Source: Plazaster borealis (Eukaryota; Echinodermata; Asteroidea; Forcipulatida; Labidiasteridae). From it: a stretch of DNA of 64,000 nt. The notes under the pieces are model-generated. The model was given only the letters and a program-made list of their open reading frames with translations. It was not told where the DNA came from and made no database searches. Shown one piece after another: positions 15,001-25,428 of this stretch. Position 1 is the first letter of the stretch. Each line of letters starts with the position of its first letter. Both the position numbers and the translations under genes were made by a program. The stretch spans positions 16,952,501-17,016,500 of the forward strand of contig CM037459.1 of the NCBI GenBank assembly GCA_021014325.1. Reading direction: 5' to 3'.

Positions 15001-17269
15001 GTGATTTTTATTTTGTTTTAGAGCTACCTGTTTGTTACGGAAGTAAAGGTCAAAGTGGGTCACGTTGCTAAATAAAATGTTATATGTGCTTTAATCTACA
15101 CACCGGCACAATAATTAAAACTGTATGACATGCGGTTCAGGAGATGTGAGTTTTTTAAACAACTGAGTTAATGCAATTTTGTTACTGATAACGTCACAAT
15201 GAAGAAAGCAATTAAATTTACCTCAAACGAAAACCAATAATATCCCTTTTACCTTTCCGTAATTATTTACTGTTATTTTTCTTAATATCCCTTGAACGCT
15301 TCTGTATTATTTAGCGCTGTGAGAAGTTTGTGAAATATTCATGGTAAACTTGTACAGCGCCCTCTTGTGTATAAAAATTCCACTCTAGGCCGAAAAAGAC
15401 ACAACGGGTCAACTTGGACATGCCAATACATCGGGATGTGGGAATGGTCTACTCGACATCGGGAGACGAACAGAAAAACTCAAATATCGTCAACGAAAGG
15501 CGAAAAGCACTTGATAAAACTACTATTTATTAGGAATTGGTGCAATTATATTTTTCTCATTTGGTGTATCCCAACATATGCATAAAATAACAAGCCTGTG
15601 AAAATTTGGGCTCAATTGGTCATCGAAGTTGCAAGAAAATGATGAAAGAAAAAACACCATTGTTGTACAAATTTGTGTGCTTTCAGATAGGAATAAAAAC
15701 TTCTTGCAAGAAGTTTTTATTATTTTAGTGAGAAATTACCTCTGTCTCAAAAACTACGTTACTTCAGAGGGAGTCGTTTCTCACAATGTTTTATACTATC
15801 AACAGCTCTCTGTTGCTCGTTACCAAGTCAGTTTTTATGCTAATATACATTTTGAGTAATTACCAAACGTGTACAGTGCCTTTAAAGTAATGTGGTTATT
15901 TAAAAAGATATCAGTCTTTATCTAAAGAAATGTGAATCTGAGAAGCGTTTCTATAATGTACACAGTCATGGCGATCGTGCTTGTTTCAAGATACATTTAT
16001 GGTGTTTTTAAATCGGTAATATCGTCAAGAAATAAATAAAATACACTCAAAACAACTGCTGCTGGATATAAGTTAGAGCACAGGCTTTCATTTGATGTAT
16101 TGTTTGTGTCTTTTAAAGATTGTAATTCCTGAGATCGAACGATAACAAAATTTCACGGGTAAATGCTATGAGGATTTTCGGAAAGCAGTATAAGAAAAAA
16201 AGAAACAAAATCTTGACGAAAACAAAGGTGGTTTCGGCGGATGGCCGAAACCCCCAAAAATATTGTGGAGGATTAAAATGATCGTATGTTTCTAAAAACC
16301 TTCTTTGACACACTTTCCAGAGTAACATATTTTTCAGCTTTACCTGGAGTATCTATTAGATTTATTCGGTGTTCCTTCCAGAAGAATGTGACTGCAGCTG
16401 AGGTGATTGTGATCCCACGATCTCGTTCTTGTGGCATGTAGTCAGTCACTGTGTCACCATCATCAACATCTGCAAGTAAAAAAAAAATCAGCAAATTAGA
16501 GCAACAAGGTCATAATTCAGTTTACTCTTGCCCAACACTTGATTGGTTTCATGCAATAAGTTTTGTACTGTATTTCACTCAATTGGTTCTGTGCATAAAT
16601 CAGGTAGAATGTTTGACACACAGCTTTCTGAATAATTGCCCAGGGCTTATGATCACACTGGAATACAAACACTGACCTCCTAAGTGTTTTGTTGTCCCTG
16701 AGTAATACAGCATTCTCTCTGTGGTAGTAGTCTTCCCAGCATCAATGTGTGCCATGATGCCAATGTTTCTTATGGAACTTGTGTCATTGGTGGAACTATT
16801 TCTAATCGCTTTAAGAACAAACAAACAAAAACAGAATAATAAAAATGAAATCATTATGAAATTGACAAAAATTTAAAAAGGAGATGAACAGTGGCAAATG
16901 AATTGTGAACAGCAATGGCGTTCCTTGACAAAAATATCGCTTCACTGTTCCCTACGGCACATCGCACAGGAATGTAACCTACCTGTAGTACCGGGGTAAT
17001 TACAACCTCATAACATTCAATCTATTACCGTGGTATGACATTGTACATTGTAAATCATTTTACTTTGAAGTAAAAGTTGTTGAAACAAGGAAGCTCATTT
17101 GTCTATAAATTGGTGATACTATTAATAGAGAACAAAACAAACATTATGCAATGTCAGACTCACCACAAAATCTTGCTTGGGTTTTCTGCACTGGTTGTCT
17201 TTGAAAAAGGTGGAACTGGTCTGCCGCGGTTGCCCCTTTCTCTCGTAAAGTTCGCCCACACTGACAACA
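1..17269 (-). CDS. GFM2: GFM2, mitochondrial ribosome-releasing GTPase (EF-G2/RRF2), partial, 11 exons
   Basis: Translation factor-family GTPase that, with ribosome recycling factor, splits mitochondrial ribosomes after termination. Exons in transcript order on the minus strand: 17269-17164, 16808-16677, 16469-16344, 13573-13485, 8618-8469, 7717-7532, 7207-7127, 6687-6539, 5748-5608, 3937-3838 and 191-1 (runs off the window). All have AG/GT borders and consistent phases, about 483 codons. Visible motifs: Arg-rich probable presequence in the first exon; P-loop AHIDAGKT (G1) in the second; RDRGITI (G2) and DTPG (G3) in the third; NKMD (G4) in the fifth; [11 protein letters not shown] (G5 region) in the eighth; HDKQRG and YSGTIKP in domain II in the ninth. 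[12 protein letters not shown] fits my recollection of GFM2 better than GFM1. The first seen exon opens in phase 0 without a Met, so a further 5' exon is missing. Domains IV-V lie beyond base 1. No disabling mutation is seen. Confidence 0.95.
440..1380 (-). mobile_element. Non-LTR retrotransposon (LINE) reverse transcriptase fragment
   Basis: Minus-strand reading contains [20 protein letters not shown] and the YADD catalytic motif, both typical of LINE reverse transcriptases, followed by the downstream thumb-like region and a 3' tail matching the plus-strand copy nearby. Frame breaks and stops split it into several short ORFs, so it is a dead 5'-truncated copy. It lies inside a GFM2 intron in the same transcriptional sense as GFM2. 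The clade could be Jockey- or CR1-like; I cannot decide. Confidence 0.85.
1385..2862 (+). mobile_element. Non-LTR retrotransposon (LINE) fragment, opposite orientation to its neighbour
   Basis: Plus-strand copy of the same LINE family. At 1515-1679 the RT segment reads like [17 protein letters not shown] then [16 protein letters not shown], the conserved early RT blocks. After a gap with stops, 1847-2770 is an open 307-codon frame holding the later RT and C-terminal part, ending in [14 protein letters not shown] and a stop. The YADD catalytic motif of the other copy is deleted between [10 protein letters not shown] and TLYCVSP, so this copy could not be catalytic. About 90 bp after the stop match the other copy's 3' UTR. 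Antisense within a GFM2 intron. Confidence 0.85.
2863..4436. other. GFM2 intron and exon-flanking sequence, no further gene seen
   Basis: Apart from the GFM2 exon at 3838-3937, this is AT-rich intronic DNA. A short open stretch at 2881-3026 has splice-like borders on the plus strand but no recognisable protein. I see no other repeat or gene. Confidence 0.6.
4437..4852. repeat. Foldback (long inverted-repeat) element, about 415 bp
   Basis: The left end reads agtctctaacctcatgtt and the right end is its near reverse complement aacgtgaggttagagact. Complementarity continues inward about 160 bp on each side, including the shared stretch around tactgggatgttttggttca. The two arms enclose a short centre near 4605-4690. 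This is a non-autonomous DNA element with no coding capacity, inside a GFM2 intron. Confidence 0.8.
5444..5571. repeat. Small inverted-repeat element (MITE-like)
   Basis: Imperfect arms of about 43 bp: the left begins ggcaataaaagagtagtgac and the right ends gtcgccactcttttattccc, with acatttaaaacc against ggttttaaatgg inside. It lies 37 bp beyond the donor side of the GFM2 exon 5748-5608, within the intron. Confidence 0.65.
5768..6133 (-). mobile_element. TTAA-ended MITE, copy 1
   Basis: About 366 bp, starting TTAAAGGCATCGTACACG and ending in the reverse complement, with the outer TTAA mutated to TTGAA at the right. The interior matches two other copies in this window (15556-15885 and 25429-25799). 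TTAA target duplication suggests mobilisation by a piggyBac-type transposase, which is inference. It sits 18 bp from the splice acceptor of GFM2 exon 5748-5608. Confidence 0.85.
6361..6511 (-). mobile_element. tRNA-headed SINE fragment, copy a
   Basis: Near-identical (about 95% by eye) to 7301-7451. On the minus strand it carries GAGTGTGGGTTGAGTTCC, a decayed Pol III B box that aligns with the head of the fuller SINE at 32915-33360. It ends 27 bp from the GFM2 exon 6687-6539. Confidence 0.6.
7301..7451 (-). mobile_element. tRNA-headed SINE fragment, copy b
   Basis: Second copy of the 151-bp unit at 6361-6511, with matching ends (gagcacatca to ttcttaagaaat). It lies in the intron between GFM2 exons 7717-7532 and 7207-7127. 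Same-length copies suggest either one SINE subfamily or a local duplication. Confidence 0.6.
8156..8447 (-). mobile_element. SINE fragment with ATT tail
   Basis: Shown on the plus strand as an (ATA)n run, then atataaagcgctttt, and at the right ttttacgtgcattacacaac. All three parts occur in the same order in the SINE at 32915-33360. The tRNA-like head is missing. It ends about 20 bp from the donor of GFM2 exon 8618-8469. Confidence 0.65.
8950..9130 (+). repeat. Dispersed repeat fragment (modular family)
   Basis: The stretch with ggaaggaaggtcacctgggt, gatatgagtttttatt and tagtccaatagggtacac recurs at 14160-14320, so this is a partial copy of the modular dispersed repeat described there. No coding potential. 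Confidence 0.6.
9619..10053 (+). repeat. 17-bp minisatellite, array 1
   Basis: About 25 tandem copies of tcatgagagcagcagtc with point variants (cacgag, tttcat). It lies in the 4.9-kb GFM2 intron between exons 13573-13485 and 8618-8469. Because 17 is not a multiple of 3, and few units contain stops, long spurious ORFs appear; it is not coding. Confidence 0.95.
10054..11161. other. 1.1-kb spacer splitting the 17-bp minisatellite
   Basis: Unique-looking AT-rich sequence between the two arrays. Motif ctcgcttggg occurs at both 10050 and 10786. The right edge gaacaagtatcgcgatgagc recurs inside array 2 at about 11719, showing that the array edge was duplicated. No ORF or terminal inverted repeat seen. 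Confidence 0.7.
11162..12598 (+). repeat. 17-bp minisatellite, array 2, with higher-order structure
   Basis: Roughly 84 units of the same 17-bp sequence. Variants are arranged in order: a block of about 350 bp starting near 11526 is repeated near 11880. From about 12130 a three-unit (51-bp) pattern with tcatgcgagcagcagttt and cacaaggacagcag recurs. This indicates amplification of multi-unit blocks by unequal exchange. Confidence 0.95.
12599..13484. other. GFM2 intron remainder, nothing recognised
   Basis: AT-rich intronic sequence between the minisatellite and the GFM2 exon at 13485-13573. No repeat or coding signal found. Confidence 0.6.
14155..15150 (+). repeat. Modular dispersed repeat with ~150-180 bp internal units
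   Basis: Repeating phrases occur in order: cttcctgtttggaccggaag, aaaggtcaaagtggggtc, then a stretch like gaatatgaaatgtcaa, then tatgacatgtggttcagga and an AT tract, after which the cycle restarts. Two to four degenerate modules are present here. Related blocks lie at 17640-17985 and 44660-45510. No sustained ORF. Confidence 0.7.
15556..15885 (+). mobile_element. TTAA-ended MITE, copy 2 (left end missing)
   Basis: Interior and right end match the 25429-25799 copy, ending at gtgcctttaa. The first ~95 bp including the left terminal repeat are absent. It lies in the GFM2 intron between exons 16469-16344 and 13573-13485. Confidence 0.8.
15955..16265 (+). repeat. GGTTTCGGC dispersed repeat, copy 1
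   Basis: Starts near cacagtcatggcgatcgtgc and runs through aactgctgctggat and acgaaaacaaaggtggtttc, ending in the short palindrome ggtttcggcggatggccgaaacc-like core. The same order occurs at 18416-18750 and, inverted, at 63655-64000. Non-coding; lies in GFM2 intron. Confidence 0.75.
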
Positions 17270-17639
17270 CTAAGAAAAATAATGTTGTATTCTTTGAAAG
17301 ACTTATTTGCAGTACTTTTGACTATTTTCCTCGAACAGAAACACTTGTCTTTTAGCATAGATATGAGCATGACGAGCAATACAGTACACATGTACACAAG
17401 TGTAAGCCCGCCCCAAAAGAAAAGGGAAGATCTGAGACTTTGTACATGTACATTGTACAGTACTCTTGTTGAAGAATGACTGTGTTATTTCATAACAAAT
17501 TCTAATACTAAAAACTTAAATGTAACTAGACTTGAGTTTGTTACGAACAAACACTGGGGTTTGGGTTTATTTTGAATAATAAACTTTGAATTAATGTAAT
17601 AATTTGACACCTGAAGACCACACGATGACGAAAACATGT
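17270..17639. other. Region upstream of the first recognised GFM2 exon
   Basis: The 5' coding exon and promoter of GFM2 should lie on the minus strand somewhere above 17270. I could not identify an in-phase Met exon with a convincing donor, so no start is called. No other feature seen. Confidence 0.5.
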
Positions 17640-17985
17640 TTTTCGTACGAACTTTGTTATATGCTACAAGATGGCACAAAGATTGTGACTTTATGACATG
17701 TGGTTGAGGAAATGTTTTTTGTAAACAAATTTTCTGTTTGGACCAGAAGAAAATATCAAAGTGGGGTCATATTTTTAATAATAACAAATGTGTCATTAGC
17801 TCCAAGACTTCACAAAGGTTTTGACTTTATGACATGTGGTTCACGAGATATGGATTTTAATTTGAGCTTCCTGTTTGTACCAGAAGTTAAGGTCAAAGAG
17901 GGTCGTAAGTTACAAGATAAGTTACAAAATTGCACAAATATTTTACCTCTTTGACTATGGTTCAGACGATATAAAATTTTAATTG
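17640..17985 (+). repeat. Modular dispersed repeat, second block
   Basis: Two degenerate modules with gactttatgacatgtggtt, tttggaccagaag and caaagtggggtcat, matching the pattern at 14155-15150. Confidence 0.65.
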
Positions 17986-18415
17986 ATAAACTACCACACC
18001 TCGCTAAAATTTATTAATAAACTATACCGCACAGACCTTGAAATGAATTGTGGTGGTATAATTCATTGAAGTTACGTGGGGATAAACCGCTACTAATATC
18101 CCCAAAACACTTCCGTATTTAATTATTTGTAATTGTCTAAATATCCCTATATTACGCATCCGTATTTAGTTGTATTTACTTATCTTCATATCCCAAAACG
18201 CTTCCATGATAGTTCGATGACTCTCCACGAGCGAGAGGGCGCTAGAGGGCGGTAATACAAGTCCACCATTGTTAATTATGCCATCGTTAGATAAAACCAT
18301 AGCGACGCAGTGATCCAAATGCATGAATGTAAGGTCAATAGGTCGGAACAATGCCACGCGTGGGAATGAATGGCTGTGTGATGTACGGACCGTATGCGAT
18401 TTATAGCATGCGTTA

Positions 18416-18750
18416 CATATATAATTTACACAGTCATGGCGATCGTGCTTGCTTCAAGATGTGTTTTAAATCGGTAATATTGTCAAGAAATTAATGAAAA
18501 ACACTCAAAACACAACTGCTGCTGGATCTAAGTTAGAGCACAAGCTTTCATTTGATGTGTCGTTTGTGTGTTTTAAGACTGTAATTCCTGAGATTGAACG
18601 TTAACAAATTTCACTGGTTAATGCTATGAGAATTTTTGGAATGGAAAAATAATAATAGTGGAAAAAAAATTAAAATCTCGACGAAAACAAAGGTGGTTTC
18701 GGCGGCAAGGCAGAAACAACCCAAATATAAAACTATAGCCGAAACCCCCC
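18416..18750 (+). repeat. GGTTTCGGC dispersed repeat, copy 2
   Basis: Begins atttacacagtcatggcgat and follows copy 1 closely through aaggtggtttcggcgg, then a run of ccgaaac pieces. Several small indels distinguish it from copy 1. Confidence 0.75.
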
Positions 18751-19159
18751 AACTATAAAACAAACATCAATAATCCTAGTTGTCCCAAGAGTCTGCTAAA
18801 GTCACAACATAATATCAAGTAGATGCAACTTTGGTTCGGTCGTCGACCGGAGATGTCAAAAAAAATGTTTAAAGGACTTCAGCGCCCCAGTTACTGGGTC
18901 AAGTTATGTAGTACTACCATGCCTTCCTCCGTGGTAGTACTAGTGGTACATGTACATTTTATGTACTTTTGCACAGGATTTATCAGTCGTCTTTGGATTT
19001 ATTATGCTTTTTGAACTTTTTCTTGTTGTTCTACCATAATTTTGGTTTGTTTCTTTGTGTTTTTTGGGGTCGATCTTTGGATGTCGAAGAAACGTAGATT
19101 GGACCATAAGCATTGGACTGGGCGTGTATTATGGCGGTTGTTTATACTCGCCTTTGAGT

Positions 19160-19290
19160 TGGATGGATGTAGACTGGATCCTCATGCCTCGCCATAGAAA
19201 TAACATTTACATAAACAGAGCACCAGTCTACTTGCAACAGAGCGCAGCAATATCCCGTAAACTTGACACTTCCAACGACTGGTAAAGCGT
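19160..19290 (+). repeat. Dispersed fragment shared with the TTAA element at 53585-55461
   Basis: The stretch from gactggatcctcatgcc through caccagtctacttgcaac to ctggtaaagcgtatac recurs at about 55185-55310. It is probably a remnant of the same element family. No terminal repeat is preserved here. Confidence 0.6.
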
Positions 19291-19299
19291 ATACGCTGG

Positions 19300-20100
19300 G
19301 GTCATTCCGTGTCAATTCAACACGCTTTTGGACCCGACCTTCACGGATTGAAATGAAATTTTGTGTGCTGATTGGACTCCTTGAGAAACCCCCAGAACCA
19401 AAATTTTATGTCATTCGGTTAATTATTTTTTGAGATATGGGTTAACGAACTTTTGACTAATTAGCATGACCTGCTATGTTTGGACATTCATATCTCCAAA
19501 AGTAAAGCACCTACAGAGATAAAATTTACATAATTTTAAAGCTCTTGAGTGGCCCTTATTTGATAACACAAAAACTAAATTATACCATATACCACACAAA
19601 AATTACGCAAAAATATGATCTTTGACCTCGATTTGCGAAAATGCGTTTTTTTCAAAATGCGTAATTTTTTTATTATGGTTAGCTTAAGATTTAAGCAACA
19701 TCTTCAGAAAGATTTGGGATGGGCACTCTTACAGTTTTTTAGTTTTGATTATTTGAACATTGGCTAGCAAGGACAAAAACTTAAAATGTATGCATTGTAC
19801 ATGTACATGTATAGTGTAATGTATACAATTGTGTACATGTACATAGTACACTATGTGCTTGATGTACAGTATACAGTATACATGTGATTGCATTACTTGG
19901 TCCATTAACAGTGGCCATCCCCCAAACCGGTCATTACCAGGCAGTGAAGACCGGGTCCTCACACTGTTATTCCCTAATGAAAGTGATGAATTATCCCTCA
20001 GTGTACATGTGTACAAGGTGACTGTAAAAGGCATGGGATAAATAATTCCCAAAAAAGTTTGGGAGGACAGTTCAGAAAGGTTTGCAAAGGTTTGCATGAG
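19300..20100. other. Intergenic AT-rich DNA, nothing firmly recognised
   Basis: Contains evenly spaced phrases such as ttttgagatatgggtta and tcatatctccaaaag that look like dispersed-repeat sequence, but no second copy was found in this window. Short tgtacatgta-rich runs lie near 19795-19880. No gene. Confidence 0.45.
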
Positions 20101-20117
20101 GCAAAATGAGCATGTAC

Positions 20118-20258
20118 ATGTATTGTATTTGGTGCAAGGTTGGCAAGCCCCAAAGAAGAAGATTTTAGAAAAATTAATATTAGCATGATTTTCTATGGGT
20201 CACCCTAGGGGGGGGGGGGGCTTGCCAACATTGCACCAATACAATACAATGTATTGTA
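20118..20258. repeat. Foldback element with a G-run in the loop
   Basis: Left arm tattgtatttggtgcaaggt continuing into tggcaagcccc; the right arm starts after a 13-bp G run and reads gcttgccaacattgcaccaa then tacaata. Arms are about 35 bp with few mismatches. Confidence 0.65.
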
Positions 20259-20448
20259 TTTCTGTGATCCAGAGAGGTGTCACCAAGCAAGGAACCATCG
20301 GCTCTTATGCAATGCACAACTAGACTGCTGCCAGTGGTTATTTCAAACTTATTTCTACCTCATGGGATGGTTGGTGAGAGGGTAAATTAAGTTGCGTGCA
20401 CAAAAATCACTTTAATGGAGGCTTTTTTATACTATTTACTATTTTACT

Positions 20449-20450
<2 letters not shown>

Positions 20451-20485
<35 letters not shown>

Positions 20486-20534
20486 ATTCCTTGGTTTATT
20501 TTTGCCTAAGACTTGGAAGGGGGGGGGGGGGGGT
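20451..20534. repeat. Poly(A) and poly(G) homopolymer tracts
   Basis: A run of about 29 A is followed 40 bp later by a run of about 15 G. G-runs of 8-13 bp recur through the window (for example 20208, 30881, 49216, 55759 and 61999). Confidence 0.9.
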
Positions 20535-20884
20535 CCACAAACAATAGATTTTTGAGGGACCCCAAGAACATCCCATGACAAACCAAGTTTGCAGTTAATA
20601 TGCAAAGTCCATCTCAAGTTATCGCTCTAACAACATTTTTTTGTTTCTGCCATAACGACCTTGACATTTGACCAAAGTGGTCCAACAACAAAAGGGTTTG
20701 TTTGTTTTGGTTTTTTTGGGGGGGATCCTAAGTCCACAGTTTGAATGTGGATACTACCCATCAACACACACACACACGGAAGGACATGTCAGAAACAGTT
20801 AGCCCCTTCGGTGGCTTCGCAAACAGCGGGCATAAAAACGAGAAAGGGAGATGTTACATACGGCACTCCATTAGCCTTTTTGAG

Positions 20885-21930
20885 ATATGGTGGACACTAT
20901 AGGAGTGCACTGTGTGGGTGTATATCGTAGGAGGTCCTGTATACATGTACAAGGTGACTCTGAAATCGGGGCAAATATTTTACCTCTCTGCGCGCGATGT
21001 AAACAGTCCCTAGATACAATTTTTGTAGTTTGACTTGCCAAGCAAAGAGTCTCCTCTCCTTCGACCAAAACTTAGAAACATGTAAGGCTCCACTGGCTAG
21101 TTGCATTTGTAAATGCAAAAAGTTGTGGTATTTCAGGCATTTCTACAAGGTACAAAAATATGTCATACTGTCGGGGCCATAACTAAAAAATTGCCCACCG
21201 AAAAAGTTTCACCAAACACTTTTTTAATTCACAATTTACGATGATCAAATCATGTGACTGAACATTCTGCTGAGCATTCTTGGGGAAAAAATACAGAGGC
21301 TTAAAGAAGCCATGTGCCTTATATCATTTTCTAATTGTCTGGAGAATTTTGTTTGAAACCCTCATGTCATTATTAATATTAATATCAAAATTTAAACATC
21401 GGCTTGGTGATTCAATTATCACTGTTTATTTGTATGCTTTATTATAAATGTTAAGAAACATAAAAAGACACAAAACTAAATAAAAATCAGATTTGAAAGC
21501 CAAGAATGATTTACATAAAATAAAATTTAAAAAAATAAAAAATAGTTTTTGCAAACTTACCATGGTAAATTTTAAAATTAAATAAAAAAATATTTTGAAT
21601 AAAATAAAGACAACTGCTGGCTATAGAGTCATACACAAAGTCTCGCAGAACAATTGTAGTCACTGCAGATGTTTCTTCCACGTATGGCTTCACCGGGACA
21701 CCATACTTTCTTGTTTGCCTTGAAAACAGGTAAAACTCAAAACAAATGGGACGCTATTGAAGTCATCGAATATCGGTGCTCGGTGTGAAAGTTCAATGTC
21801 CATCAAGTTTTAATATATGTTTGCATACTTCTTATAAACAAAGGAAGCCAATTAGGGCATCAGTTGATATATAGCATTATTTGTTTTCAATTCAAAGAAA
21901 AAGCTATGGTACCCCGAAAACCGGTCACTG
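20885..21930 (-). repeat. Dispersed repeat, long copy
   Basis: In reverse orientation this matches 32180-32775. Shared parts are a right segment (21720-21930) with cggttttcggggtac and gttttgagttttacctgttt equivalents, and a left segment (20885-21245) with gtaaggctccactggctag and gtctcctctccttcgacc. About 450 bp between them (21246-21695) are absent from the other copy. It includes a short minus-strand open stretch after a TTTTCAAG acceptor-like site. Family unknown. Confidence 0.7.
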
Positions 21931-22085
21931 TAGGATACAGACAAATTTACCCAAACCAAACAATGTTATAGTAATGTGTCCGCCATATCTCAAAATGGCT
22001 TATAGTTGGCCTTTGACATGAATAAACAAGCACTCTCCATGCATCTGTAGTATATGTCAGACATGTCATGCATATGTCAGTATGT

Positions 22086-22147
22086 GCTAGCCATGGTGGT
22101 GGTAGGACGTCAGTCAGTGCAACGGAGGAGTCCAACCTGGGCTAGCA
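22086..22147. repeat. Ends-only derivative of the TIR element at 30891-31484
   Basis: Consists of the left-end motif ggtaggacgtcagtcagtgc directly joined to the right-end motif ggagtccaacctgggctagc of the larger element. The whole interior is missing. Confidence 0.6.
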
Positions 22148-22515
22148 TGTGTGCGAGCCTCAATACAAACAAACAGTAGCACAAACAAAAGTGTACTGTA
22201 TTTTTGTTTTTGTGCTAGGCCTGTTGTTTTAAAACTAGTGTAGGCCTACTATACTAGTACCAGTAATACAATAGCTGTTCGCTTCACTAATTAACTAGAG
22301 CAGTACTGACTGTGTACTGTTTGTTATGATAAATCGTGTTTGAAGTAGGCACCCTTCGTTCGTCGTAATCGAGGGATACGATGATCATTATTCGGAATTA
22401 CGTTAGTAATTATATAATATAACTCACTTTGTGGACTGCTGGTCGCACTTTTAAAATGATGGTCATCTTCACTAACGTTAACAAAATTCATAGAAGCCTA
22501 ACGAATGTTGCTGAT

Positions 22516-23272
22516 CCGTCCCAACTTGACAATCGTCCCAATTATAGTTGGGAATGGTCCCAACTTGAGTGTTCAAGTTGGGGCGTCCCAACTGTAGTTG
22601 GGGTCGCCCATAGAACTCTACAGTACAGGCTGTGTACAGGATAGCATAGGAACCGTGATCGTTTGTAATAGACCTTATGCACATGATGTCATAACAGTAG
22701 GGCGCCCTCGTCTAGAGGTCAAAAGGAGGTTGTTCATTGGCCAATCCTGTGCGCCGCGCGTACAAATCTGTGCGTTTCGATTGTTTCGTCATCGTTTTAC
22801 CTCTAAGATGGCGGCTGGATGACGTCAATGCATAAGGTCTATTGTGGGACTGCAACATGCGCGGCGGGCGTTGATGTGGGTATTGAGCCCAGTTTTGGCT
22901 TAAGAATAGTACTAGATGAGTGTGAAACTTGTCATTGTGTGCCTGTGGTTTTGGTGCCAACCTTTTCAGACAAAAACAAAAAAGGAGATGGGAATAATCA
23001 TAGAGAAAGTAATTACTCCAACTTATTTACCCTGAAAAAGTCTACTGTTTTGATCGACCTTAAAAAGAAATTCTTTCTTTTTTCTGGGATTCTGCTATCA
23101 CAAACAACCAACCTGCAATTAATGCAGATGAGATATCTCCCCTGCTTGCTCCTAGTCTAGACCTAGTCTGTACAATTACTACTGTCCCAACTACAGTTGG
23201 GACGCCCCAACTTGAACACTCAAGTTGGGACCAGTCCCAACTATAGTTGGTGCGATTGTCAAGTTGGGGCGG
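22516..23272. mobile_element. TIR DNA element whose ends are strings of small hairpins
   Basis: Terminal inverted repeats of about 90 bp: ccgtcccaacttgacaatcg at the left and its near complement ending aagttggggcgg at the right. Each arm is made of short palindromes of the cccaact/agttggg kind. The interior has no convincing ORF and is interrupted by a second MITE at 22667-22843. Confidence 0.85.
22667..22843. mobile_element. MITE nested within the 22516-23272 element
   Basis: Ends are aatagaccttatgcacatga and tgacgtcaatgcataaggtc/tatt, nearly perfect inverted repeats of about 25 bp bounding a 177-bp GC-richer interior. Its position inside the larger element implies a later insertion. Confidence 0.75.
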
Positions 23273-23330
23273 AACATTACTTAAAAGTTAAGTAAGTAAC
23301 TTCTCAGCATTGGCTGCATGTGTAGGTTAT

Positions 23331-23477
23331 GGGTCAACTCGGTCCGTAGTCAACTCGGTCCAAGTCAACTCGGTCCAAAGTCCACTCGGTCCGAAGTCAA
23401 CTCGGTCCGAAGCCATCTCGGTCCGAGGTTAACTCGGTCCGATGTTAACTCGATCCGAAGCCAACTCGGTCCGAAAT
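23331..23477 (+). repeat. 16-bp minisatellite
   Basis: About nine tandem units close to caactcggtccgaagt, some one base shorter. The ORF across it is a by-product. Confidence 0.9.
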
Positions 23478-25428
23478 TGTTTATAAGCACTATGCTATGT
23501 AATCTCGTAAATTAAAAGGGCCTTATAATCAGCATTTAAAAAATAAATATTTTGCTGTTGGTGTATGACTTTTTTTAATCCGAAAAAAGAAGATAAATGT
23601 TTCATTCCCAGTAAATTAAAACACATTAAATAAATAATGTAGGACAATTATAAGGAGAATGTTTGATTGAAAGTAATACCGGGTATTATGAACAAAACTT
23701 TCTAATAATAAATAATACAAAATAAAGAATACCAAATCTATTCTAATGATAAATATTTCATAAAAATTTAGAACCACAAAGAGTATGTTTGGTTGTGGTT
23801 GTTTTCATTTTTATTTTATTTGCGCCGCGCTACCCACCGAGCTACCAACCCGCCCGAGCTGTGTGCACGGTGTCTGTTTGTGCAGTACGGTATGCGCGTG
23901 CTCGTGTGAGCTGTATGCGACACTCCGAATCAACGCCTTGACGCTTCTGTCTCGAAGCCAATTACTCATTACTATAATGCGCGCGAAAGGCGAGACCCCA
24001 TTGGTCAGTGGCGGAAGTCTTGTTTACTCATTCTTATGAATATGCAAGCAGTATCCAGATGTAGCTACTGAACTGGCGCGCCGGTTTGAATTTGGGAATA
24101 CTTTGTTATAATAATATCTATCTGAAAATGTTGCGTATTCTCCTCAGCTGAGCGAGACAATGAGGGCATGGCAGGAATTAAACAAATGAGGTTGCGTGGA
24201 TCAATTTGTAACATTACATACACCATTTTCCAGCAGGAAATGTCTCCATCTTGCATCATTAAACAGTGATTTAATCATTGTTGGTGCATTCATTAGAGGT
24301 AAAAATATACAAAACAAAGACCTCAATAAACTACCATTGTTGATTGTTTCATGAAGGCATATAGCTCATTGCACTTTTTATATCATTTTGGCCGCCCCAC
24401 TAAAAAAGAGCTGCCTAACACCAAATTTCCCAAGTACACTCACTAGAACAGGGTAGCTAAAAATCTATTTCACATGTATCATGTGTGGCTGTATCCTGTC
24501 AATTTTTGTTTAGCAGTAAATTCTTATAAGACCCTGTCTGAGAACAATTCAAAAGTATGAAGACGGTGTGAGTGGCTGCACAGAGTCGGACTTCGAGAGG
24601 ACATGTCAGGAAAACACAGATGCAGAAACTACATTAACTCCAGAATTAATAACCAAAAGAATGGCGAATGATCAGGGTAGTCCAATGAGGGAACTTGAGT
24701 GCAGCGCATAAAGCTCCAGGGGCCGCGCCCGGGTTCAGCACTTGTGAGCTGACTGACCTGCCTCGCAGATTACCGGTCCAAAATGGCTGAGACAATGCTA
24801 CACACAAACGCCATTAAGTCGGTACTACTCACATCGCATCACATACAGCAAGCATGATGTGGTACAAAGGTCATAGTGAGAGAAGCTCGTGATTGGACGT
24901 CAAAATGAATAATTCATTTGCTTCCCATCCTGTGTTGTTTGCAATAGGTCTGACGAAAGATTTAAATATTCATGAGCTGCATACTAGCATATCCGAGAGC
25001 CCGCCCATTTTCGTCCTATATTGGACGAAAATATCAAGAAACACATTGAACCCGGAAGTTACAGACCCGTCAAGGCTGTCGGTCTGACGGCCTCCGCATG
25101 CGGAGAGTGGTACGAGTGCGGATGACCTGCGCACAGTGTGTGTACGGGCGTCGTGCGATGTGATACACACATTACGCACACACATACGGGTGGGTCGTGC
25201 GATGTGATACACACCTTACGCACAGCGTATATGGGTGGGTTTACGGCGTCTTTTTTGGAGTGAAATGCGACTGCCGTGATCAAGGCTAAGCTCGTCAATG
25301 CTCGTGTACGTGCACTGTGAAATCATGATTGTGTGTGAGGGGCCGGTCAGCCGCGTAATGAATTGCTGTAAAAAAGCGAACGACATAAGTTCCTAAACTG
25401 TAGATTGCCACCATTTTGACACCATGAG
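23478..25428. other. Intergenic DNA, no gene recognised
   Basis: AT-rich to 23820, then mixed composition. Within it, 25140-25234 holds two copies of a ~47-bp unit containing gtcgtgcgatgtgatacaca. No terminal repeats, RNA gene or recognisable exon. Confidence 0.5.

Noticed and set aside
18166..18357. Minus-strand 63-codon ORF as first exon of GFM2
   Set aside because: No donor in the phase required by the next exon and no presequence-like composition.
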